From contig NZ_CAMGYZ010000002.1 of assembly GCF_946151055.1 (NCBI RefSeq), forward strand, positions 434,001-498,000: 64,000 bases of DNA, given 5' to 3'. Each line of letters opens with the position of its first letter. Position 1 is the first letter of the stretch. Made by a program: the position numbers and the translations under genes. Shown here piece after piece: positions 16,452-26,325 of the stretch. This DNA comes from Bacillus sp. Marseille-Q3570 (GTDB taxonomy: Bacteria > Bacillota > Bacilli > Bacillales > Fictibacillaceae). Below the pieces are notes generated by a model, which saw only the letters and a list, made by a program, of their open reading frames with translations, ran no database searches and was not told the DNA's origin.

Positions 16452-17939
16452 TTAGCTCATGCCGATCCATACACTCTTGACTTCAGTGTAGTTATCAAGT
16501 GCATAGGAGCCCATTTCACGGCCGATACCAGATTGCTTGTATCCTCCGAATGGAGATGCTGCATCAAACGCGTTATAGCAGTTCACCCAAACCGTTCCTG
16601 CTTTTAAGCGGTTTGCAACATAGTGTGCACTCTTGACATTTTCAGTCCACAATCCAGCAGCAAGGCCGTAACTAGAGTCATTAGCACGATCGATAACCTC
16701 ATCCAAATCTTCAAATGGCATAGCAGCAACAACTGGACCGAAGATTTCTTCCTTCGCAATCGTCATCGTGTCATTGACGTCTGCAAAGATTGTCGGCGAA
16801 ACGAAGTAACCTTGATCATAAGGCTTCGTACCACCAGTCAGCAGCTCTGCACCTTCTGACTTACCTTTATCAATATAGCCTAATACACGATTATGCTGCT
16901 CTTCGGAAACAAGAGGCCCCATCTCCGTATCAGGATCAAGTCCCATACCTTGTTTGATTTTCTCGGAATGTGATACAAGGTCTGCTACGACATTATCAAA
17001 TGACTTCTTCTGAATGAAAAGGCGGGATCCTGCACAGCACACCTGACCTTGATTGAACATGATACCGGACAAAGCACCTGGAACCGCCTTCGACATATCC
17101 GCATCTGGAAGGATGATGTTCGGTGATTTACCGCCAAGTTCAAGTGTTACACGCTTAAGGTCATTTGCTGCTGTTCGCATGATATGCTTTCCGACTTCAG
17201 TAGAACCTGTAAAGGCGATCTTGTCGACCATCTCATGCTCAAGGATTGGTCCACCAGTCGTTTCACCATAACCAGTGACGATGTTCACGACACCTTCAGG
17301 GAATCCAGCTTCTTGCATGAGTTCAGCTAAGTAGAGTGCTGAAAGCGGTGTTTGTTCAGCAGGCTTCAATACGATCGTACATCCACTTGCCAATGCTGCT
17401 CCCATTTTCCATGCTGCCATCAATAATGGGAAGTTCCATGGGATGATCTGCCCCACTACCCCTAACGGCTCATGGCGTGTATAGTTGAAAAACTTACCGG
17501 AAACCGGGATCGTCTGTCCGACAATTTTAGTAGCCCATCCAGCATAATAACGGAAATGCTCGATTGCGAGCGGTACATCCGCATTTGTCGTTTCACGGAT
17601 TGGTTTACCGTTATCAAGTGTGTCCAGCTGTGCTAATTCTTCTTTATTTTCTTCCATCAAATCTGCTAGCTTATAAATCAGTCGGCTTCTTGATGCAGCA
17701 CTCATCTTTGACCAAGGACCTTCGTCAAAAGCTTTCCGCGCAGCACGTACAGCTCGATCGACATCTTCTTTTTCCGCTTCACTTACGACAGCGAGAACTT
17801 CACCGTTGGAAGGATTTAATGTTTTGAATGTTTTACCTGAGGCAGAAGGAACCCATTCCCCATTGATAAACAATTTTTTCGTCCCGTTCAGAAATTCAGC
17901 GACTTTCGGCTTCAATTGAGCGTCTAATACTTTTTCCAT
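16452..17939 (-). CDS. NAD-dependent aldehyde dehydrogenase (DhaS-like)
   Basis: This ALDH-superfamily enzyme oxidises aldehydes to acids with NAD(P). Its length of about 495 residues is typical. The catalytic Glu is in [11 protein letters not shown] (about residue 267), the catalytic Cys in [14 protein letters not shown] (about 301), the nucleotide loop is FTGSTEVGK, and the oxyanion Asn is in IIPWNFPL. The FNQGQ-CCAGSR form places it with DhaS/AldA-type enzymes of broad specificity. ATG at 17939 lies six bases after AGGAGG; the ATG three bases earlier is too close. A cre-like box lies about 55 bases upstream, so carbon control is possible. Confidence 0.9.
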   Translation of the reverse strand: MEKVLDAQLKPKVAEFLNGTKKLFINGEWVPSASGKTFKTLNPSNGEVLAVVSEAEKEDVDRAVRAARKAFDEGPWSKMSAASRSRLIYKLADLMEENKEELAQLDTLDNGKPIRETTNADVPLAIEHFRYYAGWATKIVGQTIPVSGKFFNYTRHEPLGVVGQIIPWNFPLLMAAWKMGAALASGCTIVLKPAEQTPLSALYLAELMQEAGFPEGVVNIVTGYGETTGGPILEHEMVDKIAFTGSTEVGKHIMRTAANDLKRVTLELGGKSPNIILPDADMSKAVPGALSGIMFNQGQVCCAGSRLFIQKKSFDNVVADLVSHSEKIKQGMGLDPDTEMGPLVSEEQHNRVLGYIDKGKSEGAELLTGGTKPYDQGYFVSPTIFADVNDTMTIAKEEIFGPVVAAMPFEDLDEVIDRANDSSYGLAAGLWTENVKSAHYVANRLKAGTVWVNCYNAFDAASPFGGYKQSGIGREMGSYALDNYTEVKSVWIGMS

Positions 17940-17991
17940 CATAATCCTCCTTCAAAATTTAAGATGCACCTCACTATTTCTTGAAAAGCGA

Positions 17992-18005
17992 TGAAAACCC
18001 TTTCA
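17992..18005. promoter_or_regulatory. Candidate cre (CcpA) site
   Basis: TGAAAACCCTTTCA matches the TGWAANCGNTNWCA consensus with one mismatch (C for G at position 8). It lies about 50 bases before the aldehyde dehydrogenase start. The rest of 17943-18260 is AT-rich and shows no gene. Confidence 0.35.
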
Positions 18006-18260
18006 ATTTATGATTTTTTAACAATTTTAATGTCGAGATATATCGTCAAAATACGCGAATTCAATATGTGCAAATATATTAATTGAGGTGAAAAGCACTA
18101 CCATTGGAGGATTATAGACTTTTGTTACAATGTCGAAATATGAGAGAAATAAAGCTGAGAATAAGATCCGCACCTATAAGAATATCCACTTTGTAATATT
18201 TGTAATGTTATATTAACATTGCTTGTCCAAAAGGGGGTTGTCGATATTTCCTCAACAATC

Positions 18261-18291
18261 TAAAAAGAGGCTGAGTTCCTTCTCAGCCTCT
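18261..18291 (-). terminator. Terminator of HAD phosphatase gene
   Basis: Arms AGAGGCTGAG and CTCAGCCTCT, with a T run on the minus strand. Confidence 0.85.
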
Positions 18292-18301
18292 ACATCATAC
18301 G

Positions 18302-19177
18302 TCAATTTTCGATCGGTTGTTCGATTTGCATCTTCATTTGTCTACGGAAGACTTCCCGGACCAAATAGCCGACACCGTGCTGCTCATTCGTGCGTGTCAC
18401 CCAATCTGCTGCATTTTTCACATCCTGGGATGATTGACCCATCGCAACGCCAAGTCCAGCCATCTGGATCATTTCTATATCATTCGTAAAGTCACCGACA
18501 GCGACCATTTCATCCATCGAAACCCCAAGATGCTTACCAAGGATCTGTAAACCTACAGCCTTGTTGATCGACTTGGGAATCACTTCAAAATCGCATCTTG
18601 TTGAAGCAGTGATCTGGACGCCATCAATTTTTTCTTTCAATTCTTGATACGCCGCTTCCTTTTCTTCTTCATCGAAAAATTGAACATCAATCTTTGGCAC
18701 TGACATCGGTTTTTCCTCTAAATGATCACTCAATTTTTCAGTAAAGGTTACCGGATAGAATAACGGATCTCCGATTCCCATTGTCATTTTTGCAACGATA
18801 TGCGATTTCTGTTGTACTTGGTTCCCTAAAGAATACCGTTCATGAAGCAGTCGGATATGAGCGTCATACTTTTCTAAAATTCGCACGATCTTCCGTACAT
18901 CATAGGCTGATATCCGTTCTTCATGGAGCGGTTCATCAATTGACGAAGCAATCAAAGCACCATTATGGGTAATGAGAATGCTATCAAGCTTCAATGCCTT
19001 GGCGATTTTTTGAGCGGACGGAAAGTTCCTTCCTGTTGCCAGGGTGACATACACCCCCTTGTTTCTCACATAATCAATCGCTTCTTTCGTCGAACGATCG
19101 ATTCTGAAATTACTCCTGAGCAGGGTACCGTCGATGTCTAAAGCAAGCAGTCGATAAACCAGGATAATCCCCTCCAA
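18302..19177 (-). CDS. Cof-type HAD phosphatase
   Basis: This cytosolic HAD phosphatase of the Cof/YwpJ subfamily probably acts on sugar phosphates or flavin nucleotides. Motif I is LALDIDGTLL, motif II is TLATGR, and the late motif VAVGDFTNDIEMI lies near residue 230. The type C2 cap sits between. It has no ATG start: TTG at 19177 is nine bases after AGGAG, while the second AG-rich site (GGAGGGG) would serve only a CTG or GTT. I prefer TTG. Length (291) is slightly more than the usual 260-285. Substrate cannot be told. Confidence 0.85.
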   Translation of the reverse strand: MEGIILVYRLLALDIDGTLLRSNFRIDRSTKEAIDYVRNKGVYVTLATGRNFPSAQKIAKALKLDSILITHNGALIASSIDEPLHEERISAYDVRKIVRILEKYDAHIRLLHERYSLGNQVQQKSHIVAKMTMGIGDPLFYPVTFTEKLSDHLEEKPMSVPKIDVQFFDEEEKEAAYQELKEKIDGVQITASTRCDFEVIPKSINKAVGLQILGKHLGVSMDEMVAVGDFTNDIEMIQMAGLGVAMGQSSQDVKNAADWVTRTNEQHGVGYLVREVFRRQMKMQIEQPIEN

Positions 19178-19300
19178 TCTATACTTCTCCTCTTCTCATC
19201 TCTATGACAAACTGAAAATGAATAGAACTGAAGGATAAAAACAGGATTTGAAGGTTCCGTACCGAAATAGTGGGATGGCGAAAAATTTAGGGGGAACGTC

Positions 19301-20116
19301 ATGGAACAGAAACAGATACAAACTACAGAAAAACCAAGGACTAGACAGAGTCTGAAGGAGGATCTCCATACACTAGGGGTAAAAGAAGGTATGATTTTGA
19401 TGGTTCATACGTCATTAAAACCTTTAGGGTGGGTTTGTGGTGGATCGCAAACCGTCATTCAAGCTTTGATGGACGCGGTCACTCCGGAAGGGACCTTGAT
19501 CATGCAAGCCCATTCGGCAGATCTATCGGATCCAGCGTATTGGTCCAACCCTCCTGTGCCAAAAGATTGGTGGGAAACGATCAGGGAGACAATGCCTGCA
19601 TTCGAACCAAGAATGACGAAAACAAGAGGTTTAGGGATCATTCCTGAACAATTCAGGACGTATCCAGATGTTTATCGAAGCTATCATCCGACTATGTCTG
19701 CTGCAGCATGGGGAAAACATGCTGAAGAAATCACCAACAACCATACGCTTGATAATGGATTGGGTGAGCAATCGCCCATTGCAAAAGCTTACGAGCTTGA
19801 TGCATATGTGTTGTTTTTAGGAACTGACTTCGATACACATACATCCTTTCACCTTGCTGAGCATCGGTCCGGTATTCGAAAGACCGTTTCAAGAGGCGCG
19901 CCGATCATCGAAAATGGAAAACGTCTATGGAAGAATTATCTGGAGATTGATTACGATGATGATCCATTTGCGGAAGTCGGAAAAGCATTCGAGAAGGAAA
20001 ATGAAAGTATCCTGAAAGGCAAGGTCGGCTCTGCAGACTGCAAATTATTTAAACAGAGAGATTCTGTCGATTTTGCAGAAAAATGGTTTGAAGAGCAGAA
20101 AAGGGATGAAGGTTGA
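19301..20116 (+). CDS. AAC(3)-family N-acetyltransferase (YokD-like)
   Basis: This is an acetyl-CoA-dependent acetyltransferase of the Antibiotic_NAT fold. Diagnostic stretches are MVHTSLKPLGWVCGG near residue 35, GTLIMQAHSADLSDP near 65, and LFLGTDFDTHTSFHLAEH near 170, which holds catalytic His residues. Length (271) matches B. subtilis YokD. Members acetylate the 3-amino group of aminoglycosides in some hosts, but chromosomal Bacillus forms such as YokD may have other substrates, so resistance is not implied. AGGGGG lies just before the ATG. It is divergent from the HAD gene. Confidence 0.88.
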   Translation: MEQKQIQTTEKPRTRQSLKEDLHTLGVKEGMILMVHTSLKPLGWVCGGSQTVIQALMDAVTPEGTLIMQAHSADLSDPAYWSNPPVPKDWWETIRETMPAFEPRMTKTRGLGIIPEQFRTYPDVYRSYHPTMSAAAWGKHAEEITNNHTLDNGLGEQSPIAKAYELDAYVLFLGTDFDTHTSFHLAEHRSGIRKTVSRGAPIIENGKRLWKNYLEIDYDDDPFAEVGKAFEKENESILKGKVGSADCKLFKQRDSVDFAEKWFEEQKRDEG

Positions 20117-20201
20117 ATTGGATTCTAGTGATATCGTCCCGAATCACAAAATTACACGCACGATTTATAAAGAAAACTTCCTTATAATTAAGAAAATGTA
20201 A

Positions 20202-20234
20202 AAACGAACGGCTGACACCTAATGTCAGCCGCTC
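20202..20234 (-). terminator. yheA terminator
   Basis: Arms CGGCTGACA and TGTCAGCCG, followed on the minus strand by a T run. Confidence 0.85.
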
Positions 20235-20241
20235 CATTTTA

Positions 20242-20604
20242 TTACTGTTCAGGTTGCTCTGGAGTTCCGTACAATTCTTCCAAAGGCTTTGTTACGATTT
20301 TATTGATGTCCTGGATAAGCATGCTTACGCGTTGCTCTGCGCTCATCAATTTAGAAATAACTTCGTTTTGTTGTACAAGCTCGAAAGTTTGTTGAGCTTT
20401 CTGTGCCTCTTCTTCAGTGATTTGCTGTCCTTGCATTTGCTTTTGCTGAAGCTCTACTTGCAAGTTACGAAAGTTTTCGAACATGTTCTTGACGCTTTCG
20501 TCTGCATTCACTTGATCATATAAGCTTTGAAGCTCCTTGAAGTCATCACTTTCACGTAATGCATTTTCTAAATTGTATGCCGCATCATGGACATTTTTAC
20601 TCAT
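20242..20604 (-). CDS. yheA: YheA, YlbF/YmcA-fold regulator
   Basis: This 120-residue all-helical protein of the YlbF/YmcA (UPF0342) family begins MSKNVHDAAYNLENALRESD, a pattern of heptad-like leucines. The Gln-rich middle (about 55-75) and ELYG near the end fit YheA. Relatives YlbF and YmcA control RNA processing, competence and biofilm in B. subtilis; YheA itself is uncharacterised. GGAGG precedes the ATG. It lies downstream of yheB on the same strand, 64 bases apart, as in B. subtilis. Confidence 0.88.
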   Translation of the reverse strand: MSKNVHDAAYNLENALRESDDFKELQSLYDQVNADESVKNMFENFRNLQVELQQKQMQGQQITEEEAQKAQQTFELVQQNEVISKLMSAEQRVSMLIQDINKIVTKPLEELYGTPEQPEQ

Positions 20605-20668
20605 AGTTAGCCTCCTAATAATTAATAAATGCCGTTACTATTAAGCACCGTTACCACTATAACAGGCT

Positions 20669-21808
20669 TCAGGTCATAAAGTAAACCAAAAGACCCTGTA
20701 TGAAGCCGATGATCCCTCCAAGTAGTGCGCCAAGGTAGGTAATCATCTTCAATTCTCTTCTGGAAATCGATAGTACCATTTCTTCCAAGCGTTGGACAGA
20801 AAATGTTTGAACCTGTTGACGGACCAATTCTGATAACTGCAGTTTCTCCATGATTTTTTCCATATTGTTCCCAATCCAGCCTAACGAACGATCGACCAGC
20901 TCAGGGATGACTTTCTTCCCAATCGTAGGACGATATGGGTGGATCAATTCATGCAGGGGTTTTGAAAAAATCGTTTTCGTATCAATCTGACCGATGACCC
21001 AATCCATAGCCTTATCCTGAGAATCCCTCAGTTTCAATAGCCCGATGACATCAGATACGGGACGTTCCTTGAATGCATTCCATTCATTTGAGATTACACG
21101 CTCCATCATGTAGGCAACTGTTTCTTTCCTGAGAATTTTGATCAGTTCGGTTTGTACTTTATCAATCAAGCTCTCATTCCCAAGGAACATATTGATCATA
21201 TTCCCAAGCATTCCTCTTCCGGCTAGAAATTCATCAATCAATTGTTTCAGCTGACGTTTTCCTTCAACACTTGTGACAAAATCAATCAGCTTTTTTTGGA
21301 TGAACCTAGTGGTTTCTGGTATGTACGCTTCCATCCGTCGATTCATCGATTCCGTTAGGAGAGATTTGATTGGTTTTTCTTCCAGACGGTCGATCGTATC
21401 TTCAATTCGGTCATGTAAAAAGGTTTTCAGTTTATCGTCGAACTGTTCATTGAACTGAGCTTGGTTCAGCAGTTCTGCAGCAACCTCATTGATCGATTTA
21501 TCGGTTTCCAGCTGTTTGCCGATTTCGTTTTGTGCCCAATGTACAAGCTCTTTTTTAAAATGGGATTGTGCTAATTTTTGTTGCAATCCTTCTTTTGTAA
21601 TCAAGTGGTTGACGACCATCTGACCTAGTTGGACAGCAAGTTCTTCTCGCCGTTTCGGTATCAGACCGGGAGTGAATGGGAGTTTGAATCGCCCGATATA
21701 GATCGCTTTATAAGGGCGGAACAGCATTTTGATCGCGAGTGAATTGGTGAATCCCCCAATTGCAGCTCCAATAACGACCATCATCAATATTATCCATATG
21801 AATTCCAT
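20669..21808 (-). CDS. yheB: YheB, DUF445 membrane protein
   Basis: This is a DUF445 (UPF0754) protein with one hydrophobic helix at each end (about residues 5-25 and 355-378) and a long helical, charged middle. The N-terminal block AAIGGFTNSLAIKMLFRP and PFTPGLIPKRREELA are DUF445 hallmarks. In B. subtilis YheB is linked to sporulation; its activity is unknown. TTG at 21817 opens the frame but abuts GGAAGG. ATG at 21808 is nine bases away and gives MEFIWIILMM, so I use it. Confidence 0.88.
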   Translation of the reverse strand: MEFIWIILMMVVIGAAIGGFTNSLAIKMLFRPYKAIYIGRFKLPFTPGLIPKRREELAVQLGQMVVNHLITKEGLQQKLAQSHFKKELVHWAQNEIGKQLETDKSINEVAAELLNQAQFNEQFDDKLKTFLHDRIEDTIDRLEEKPIKSLLTESMNRRMEAYIPETTRFIQKKLIDFVTSVEGKRQLKQLIDEFLAGRGMLGNMINMFLGNESLIDKVQTELIKILRKETVAYMMERVISNEWNAFKERPVSDVIGLLKLRDSQDKAMDWVIGQIDTKTIFSKPLHELIHPYRPTIGKKVIPELVDRSLGWIGNNMEKIMEKLQLSELVRQQVQTFSVQRLEEMVLSISRRELKMITYLGALLGGIIGFIQGLLVYFMT

Positions 21809-21899
21809 CAAAACCAACCTTCCGTACTTATGTCACCGTTTATCATTTCTTACCATAGTATACGATATCCACACCCGCCTATAAAACAACTAATAAAAA

Positions 21900-22340
21900 A
21901 GGCTCTTTTCGCGTATGTTGTTGCTCTTGCACTTAAAGAAAGTATAAAATACTTTCTTCAGTATAAGGTCAACTAAGGCTCGACCTACAATAAGCTTGGT
22001 CTCGCCAAGTTTTCTTTAAATGTCGTTGATTTCCGCTCCAGGATGCTCGCTTTCCGCGGGCGTACGGTGAGTCCACTCGTCGCTTTGCGACCTCATGCCT
22101 CCTTTTCAAGGAAGCATTTGTGCTCCTGCGTCTACAAGAAAGTCCTGTCGAAGCGGGCTTCCTCGTCGCATGCTTTGCGAGAAGATTATTCAGGTAGTAG
22201 GCACGCTGATCCCGCAGGACAAGGAAAGCTTCGGCAGCGTTACATCGCACGAAAAAAATGCGATTTTCATTTTCGAGGAGTCTCGCACCTTGCGTTTTTT
22301 AAAAATAACTCAAAAGCAACAATCTTTTTAGAAAAAGCCT
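21900..22340 (+). repeat. Long repeat element, copy C
   Basis: This full copy has ends AGGCTCTTTTCG and TAGAAAAAGCCT, inverted with mismatches. It fills the divergent gap between yheB and yheC and ends only 19 bases before the yheC ATG. The nested short repeat lies at about 21933-22019. No gene is seen. Confidence 0.8.
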
Positions 22341-22359
22341 AAATGAATGAGGGAGTATC

Positions 22360-23745
22360 ATGACCAGGAAATTCAAGATTTTTTTTACGTACACAGAAAC
22401 ATCTTCCTCAAATCCGTATAAAATTTGGCTCAGCAATCATCTTCTCACTTATTTTGACATCCAATTAAACGAGAGACTTTGGCTCCGCTTCGGCAGTGAA
22501 CGAATATTAGTGACTTGTTTAATAAAATTGGATGATTCCTATTTTACATTATCCGTGCCGAAAGAAATCCAGAAAGATCATTATCTTCCCGTTCCTGATC
22601 GATACTATACTTTGACCTACAATCCGCTTTTAAAAGAATTACGGATCGGCCCTGTCATAGCAGTGTTGGCTGATAAGACACCTTTCGGAAATATCACTAC
22701 GTTTTCAAAGGAAATCGCTTCTTTATGTGAGGATCACCTCGCAACGTTTTATCTGTTTTCATTAGAAGATATCCATTCCAATTGGATACATGGCTATACG
22801 ATGAAAGGGGATACTTTCACTCAAAATGTCTTTCCATATCCAGATATCATCTATAATCGAATATCCAGCCGTACATCTGAGCGGTCAGAGGCATGTTTAC
22901 AATTTTTCAAACATTGTCAGGATTTTGGAATTCCATATTTTAATGATCATTTCATCTCTAAGTGGGATGTTTTTCACATATTAGTAGAAAGTGACGCTTT
23001 AGCTGCATACTTACCTGAAACACATAAAAAAATCGATGAGGAAACTTTGATGAATTTAATGACAAAACACGCTTCATTGTTTTTAAAACCAGATCATGGT
23101 TCAGAAGGGAGAGGTATCATCCGGATTACAAAAGAACCTGAAGGGAAATTCAAACTGGAATCATCCAAAGAAATTGATCCTCCACTCCCCTCTTTATCCA
23201 TTAAGGGTGTATTGAATTTCATCAAACAATTCGTACCATTGGAGAATTATATCATTCAGCAAGGTATTCCTCTGATGACCCATGCGAACGGGAATGTCGA
23301 TTTTCGAATCCTGTGTAACCGGAACGAAAAGGGCGATTGGTGCATCACCTCAAGTGTTGCAAGAGTGAGTGATTCGAATCCGATCGTAACGAATATGGCG
23401 TATGGTGCCAAATCTTATCCTTTGACTGAACTTTTGTCCGGATCGTTTGAAACAGCAAAAGCCAGGTCAATCAAAGCTCTACTTTATGAACTGTCCTTGG
23501 AAGTATCGAAAAGTCTTCATCTGATTGCGGATGGTATCTTCGGTGAATTCGGCATCGATTTCGGTATCGATAAGAGCGGACACCCATGGATATTGGAAGT
23601 GAACTCAAAACCTTCCAAGCACTATACGACTGCTCTAAAGCAAGGAGAGATACGCCCATCAGCCTTAGGTGTTTTCCTGTTTGCACACTATTTATATACA
23701 CATGATTTGAGTAACGAGTTTCGAAAGGAGTATGATCATGCTTAA
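22360..23745 (+). CDS. yheC: YheC/YheD-family ATP-grasp protein 1
   Basis: This ATP-grasp protein belongs to the spore-coat-associated YheC/YheD family. An N-terminal beta domain (about residues 1-110) contains RIGPVIAVL. The ATP-grasp part (about 200-445) has LFLKPDHGSEGRGIIRI, VDFRILCNRNEKGDW and EFGIDFGIDKSGHPWILEV with the metal-site Asn of VNSKPSK. The first of three adjacent paralogues, it overlaps the next by eight bases. Family members are found on the spore surface and may make a peptide-like or polyamine conjugate; the reaction is unknown. GAGGGAG precedes the ATG, and the long repeat directly upstream must hold or displace its promoter. Confidence 0.85.
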   Translation: MTRKFKIFFTYTETSSSNPYKIWLSNHLLTYFDIQLNERLWLRFGSERILVTCLIKLDDSYFTLSVPKEIQKDHYLPVPDRYYTLTYNPLLKELRIGPVIAVLADKTPFGNITTFSKEIASLCEDHLATFYLFSLEDIHSNWIHGYTMKGDTFTQNVFPYPDIIYNRISSRTSERSEACLQFFKHCQDFGIPYFNDHFISKWDVFHILVESDALAAYLPETHKKIDEETLMNLMTKHASLFLKPDHGSEGRGIIRITKEPEGKFKLESSKEIDPPLPSLSIKGVLNFIKQFVPLENYIIQQGIPLMTHANGNVDFRILCNRNEKGDWCITSSVARVSDSNPIVTNMAYGAKSYPLTELLSGSFETAKARSIKALLYELSLEVSKSLHLIADGIFGEFGIDFGIDKSGHPWILEVNSKPSKHYTTALKQGEIRPSALGVFLFAHYLYTHDLSNEFRKEYDHA

Positions 23746-25111
23746 CCCTCAATCGATTCCCATTGTCGAGACAAAGGAAGATGTCATCTACACACCATTC
23801 AGCCTCTTTCAACAATGGGTGCAGAACCGGTCCTTCCCTTCAAAAGTCATGTATGGACAACGAGAAGTGCCCGTTGCCATACAGCCCCATCCAGATCGTA
23901 AGGAACAATATATGTTATCAACAGCACTCTGTACTAAATTGAATCTCTTAAAAGATCAGCAACACCATATTCATGAATGGAATGGCACCTTGTACATTGG
24001 TCCAGTAGTCGGTATATTTACCGCCGGATTTACTGGGGGCACGTATAAGCCGATTGGAGAACGTTCCACCATGTTCGCAAAACTCCTTTTTGAAGCTATG
24101 GAAGTAGGTGTGACTGCTTATATATTCGGCACACATCATGTCGACTGGAATGAAAAAAAGATCAATGGTTATATATATGGCAAGTCAGGGTGGAGCCAGT
24201 ATCCGCTCCCATTTCCAAATATCGTTTATGATCGTCTTCCAAACCGGCGTATTGAAAGGTTACCAGTCACCTCAGAAACGAAAATGAAACTCGAACAGGA
24301 AACGAATATGCTCTGGTTCAATCCTGGATTCTTTAATAAATGGTCGGTCCATGAACTCTTATACGATAATAGACAGATCCGCAATTATTTGCCCGAAACC
24401 TTGAATTCACCTGAAGCTTCACAAATCGAAGAAATGCTTCACCGTTACAAAAATGTCTATGTAAAACCTACAAACGGAAGCCTCGGAATCGGCATTCAAC
24501 AAATCATCAAAAGAAGAAAGGATCCTTTCTACTATTGTAAATTCCGGACCAATGGTCAAAATCGCTTAAGGCGTTACACGTCTTTAAAAAGGTTACTGCG
24601 CCAACAATTCCCGAAAGGACTTGAAGGGTACATGGCACAACGCGGCATTCATCTGCTCAGTTGTAACGGAAAACCGATCGATTTCAGAGTCCATACGAAC
24701 CGGAACCTGGATGGGGATTGGGAAGTCAGCGCAATCGCTGTAAAACTCGCGGGAACAGGAAGCGTCACCACACACGTAACCAGCGGAGGAAAAATCCTTA
24801 CCCTGCAAGATATTGTGAATGAAATGGGGAAATCCAAATCCATCACACAAGATATTAAAATAGCAGCGTTGGAACTTAGTGATTCACTAACTGAAAAAAT
24901 GGAAGGGGTCATCGGAGAGATCGGCTTTGATTTAGGAGTCGACCATGAAGGTGCAGTCTGGTTATTTGAAGCGAACGCCAAACCAGGGCGAGGGATTTTC
25001 AGCCATCCGAATTTGAGTGCATCCGATAAAAGAACTTCTAGACTTCCTTTCGAATTCTCGATTTATTTATATGAACAACTGATAAAAAGACCGGTTGCGG
25101 TGAAAAGATGA
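23738..25111 (+). CDS. yheD: YheC/YheD-family ATP-grasp protein 2
   Basis: This is the second ATP-grasp paralogue, with the same layout: TLYIGPVVGIFTAGF near residue 85, VYVKPTNGSLGIGIQQI near 245, IDFRVHTNRNLDGDW near 310, and IGFDLGVDHEGAVWLFEANA near 395. ATG 23738 lies seven bases after AGGAG, while the in-frame ATG at 23732 is one base away, so I use 23738. Length matches the 453-residue B. subtilis YheD. The gene ends in an ATGA overlap with the third copy, indicating coupled translation. Confidence 0.87.
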   Translation: MLNPQSIPIVETKEDVIYTPFSLFQQWVQNRSFPSKVMYGQREVPVAIQPHPDRKEQYMLSTALCTKLNLLKDQQHHIHEWNGTLYIGPVVGIFTAGFTGGTYKPIGERSTMFAKLLFEAMEVGVTAYIFGTHHVDWNEKKINGYIYGKSGWSQYPLPFPNIVYDRLPNRRIERLPVTSETKMKLEQETNMLWFNPGFFNKWSVHELLYDNRQIRNYLPETLNSPEASQIEEMLHRYKNVYVKPTNGSLGIGIQQIIKRRKDPFYYCKFRTNGQNRLRRYTSLKRLLRQQFPKGLEGYMAQRGIHLLSCNGKPIDFRVHTNRNLDGDWEVSAIAVKLAGTGSVTTHVTSGGKILTLQDIVNEMGKSKSITQDIKIAALELSDSLTEKMEGVIGEIGFDLGVDHEGAVWLFEANAKPGRGIFSHPNLSASDKRTSRLPFEFSIYLYEQLIKRPVAVKR

Positions 25112-26322
25112 TTTCGATCAGCTGGGACGTGGAGTCTGAAAAGTGGCATCACCATGAAAAGGGTCAAACACTCATATGGGGAGCGGCTGATGATCCCCTC
25201 CCCTTTTCCGCGTATAGGAACAGCAGTCTCAATCTTACGCTGATAAAGAAAGAGGGTAGTAAGGCCGGACCTATTGTCGGGATTCTTACATCTGCAAAAG
25301 CCAGTCTCCCGTTCATCGGAAATATCGATACGTTCATCCGTTTGATCAGTTGTGTCCATGAAAACGGCGGGCTTGCAGTGGTTTTTTCATCAAAGGACAT
25401 ATCGTCCACCTCGATTTCCGGCTATACCTACGACCTAAATACACTGATGTGGAAACGCGTGAGAACTCCTCCTCCTGATTTCGTCTATAACAGGATTCCA
25501 TATAAAAAGGACGAGAACAAAGAATTCCATCGTTTACTATCCTGGCTGGACGATTTTTCTATCCCATACTTCAACCTGTGCTTTTTTCAGAAATGGGACA
25601 CTTATTTGATCTTGAATGATAACACGAATTTGCAGCCGTTTTTACCTGAAACGAAATTGATACACTCAAAAAAGCAGTTGGAAGACTTTTTGATTAAGCA
25701 TGGCCAGATTCTTATAAAACCAAGTGCAAGTTCCAAAGGAAAAGGGATTTTCACTATAGAACAAAAAAAGAGCGGAGGTCTTCTCTATCACTCGAATAAT
25801 AGAAGAATACGGATCGATCTCAGTCAAATATGGAAAATCCTACAGTATGAAAAGAACTTCATCATGCAGCCATTCATCCAGCGAAAAACGTATCAAGGTA
25901 GACCATTCGACTATCGTATCCTTGTCCAAAAAATCGAAAATAAGTGGCATGTGACAGGGTATGGTATACGATGTGCAGGGGTAAACCGTCTGACGACCCA
26001 CGTCCCCGCAGGCGGAGCACTTTTGTCTTCAGATTTCGCCCCTCTTCATTTAGACACTATTCGGAACATCGCATCTGAAACAGGTTCTTCTCTTGACCGA
26101 TCCTTAGGTCCTGTCGGGGAGTTTTCAATTGATCTAGGTGTAGATACTGAGCAGCAGTCTTGGATATTTGAAATCAATTCAAAACCGATGATCTTTGATG
26201 AGATTGAAATACAAATGCAAGCCCTGAGAAATTGGTATCAGCAAATATTAGAAATGTCAGGATTTCCCCGTTTGGACATAAAAGATCCTCCCCTCACTCA
26301 TACTAGTGAAAAAGGAGGATGA
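25108..26322 (+). CDS. YheC/YheD-family ATP-grasp protein 3, shorter
   Basis: The third paralogue has 404 residues. It lacks about 40-50 residues of the N-terminal beta domain found in its two neighbours but keeps AGPIVGILTSAK. The catalytic part is intact: ILIKPSASSKGKGIFTI, FDYRILVQKIENKWH, EFSIDLGVDTEQQSWIFEI and the closing NSKP. It starts in an ATGA overlap with the second gene, with only a weak ribosome site, so it depends on coupling. B. subtilis has two genes at this locus, so this looks like a third, diverged member. Confidence 0.82.
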   Translation: MISISWDVESEKWHHHEKGQTLIWGAADDPLPFSAYRNSSLNLTLIKKEGSKAGPIVGILTSAKASLPFIGNIDTFIRLISCVHENGGLAVVFSSKDISSTSISGYTYDLNTLMWKRVRTPPPDFVYNRIPYKKDENKEFHRLLSWLDDFSIPYFNLCFFQKWDTYLILNDNTNLQPFLPETKLIHSKKQLEDFLIKHGQILIKPSASSKGKGIFTIEQKKSGGLLYHSNNRRIRIDLSQIWKILQYEKNFIMQPFIQRKTYQGRPFDYRILVQKIENKWHVTGYGIRCAGVNRLTTHVPAGGALLSSDFAPLHLDTIRNIASETGSSLDRSLGPVGEFSIDLGVDTEQQSWIFEINSKPMIFDEIEIQMQALRNWYQQILEMSGFPRLDIKDPPLTHTSEKGG

Positions 26323-26325
26323 ACG

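Noticed and set aside
18129-18215. 28-codon plus-strand ORF MSKYERNKAENK after a GGAGGA
   Set aside because: The spacing of about 18 bases is too long, and there is no terminator or conserved feature.
19301-20116. Acquired aminoglycoside resistance gene
   Set aside because: The AAC(3)-fold gene sits among ordinary core genes, with no mobile element or integron features, and resembles chromosomal YokD.
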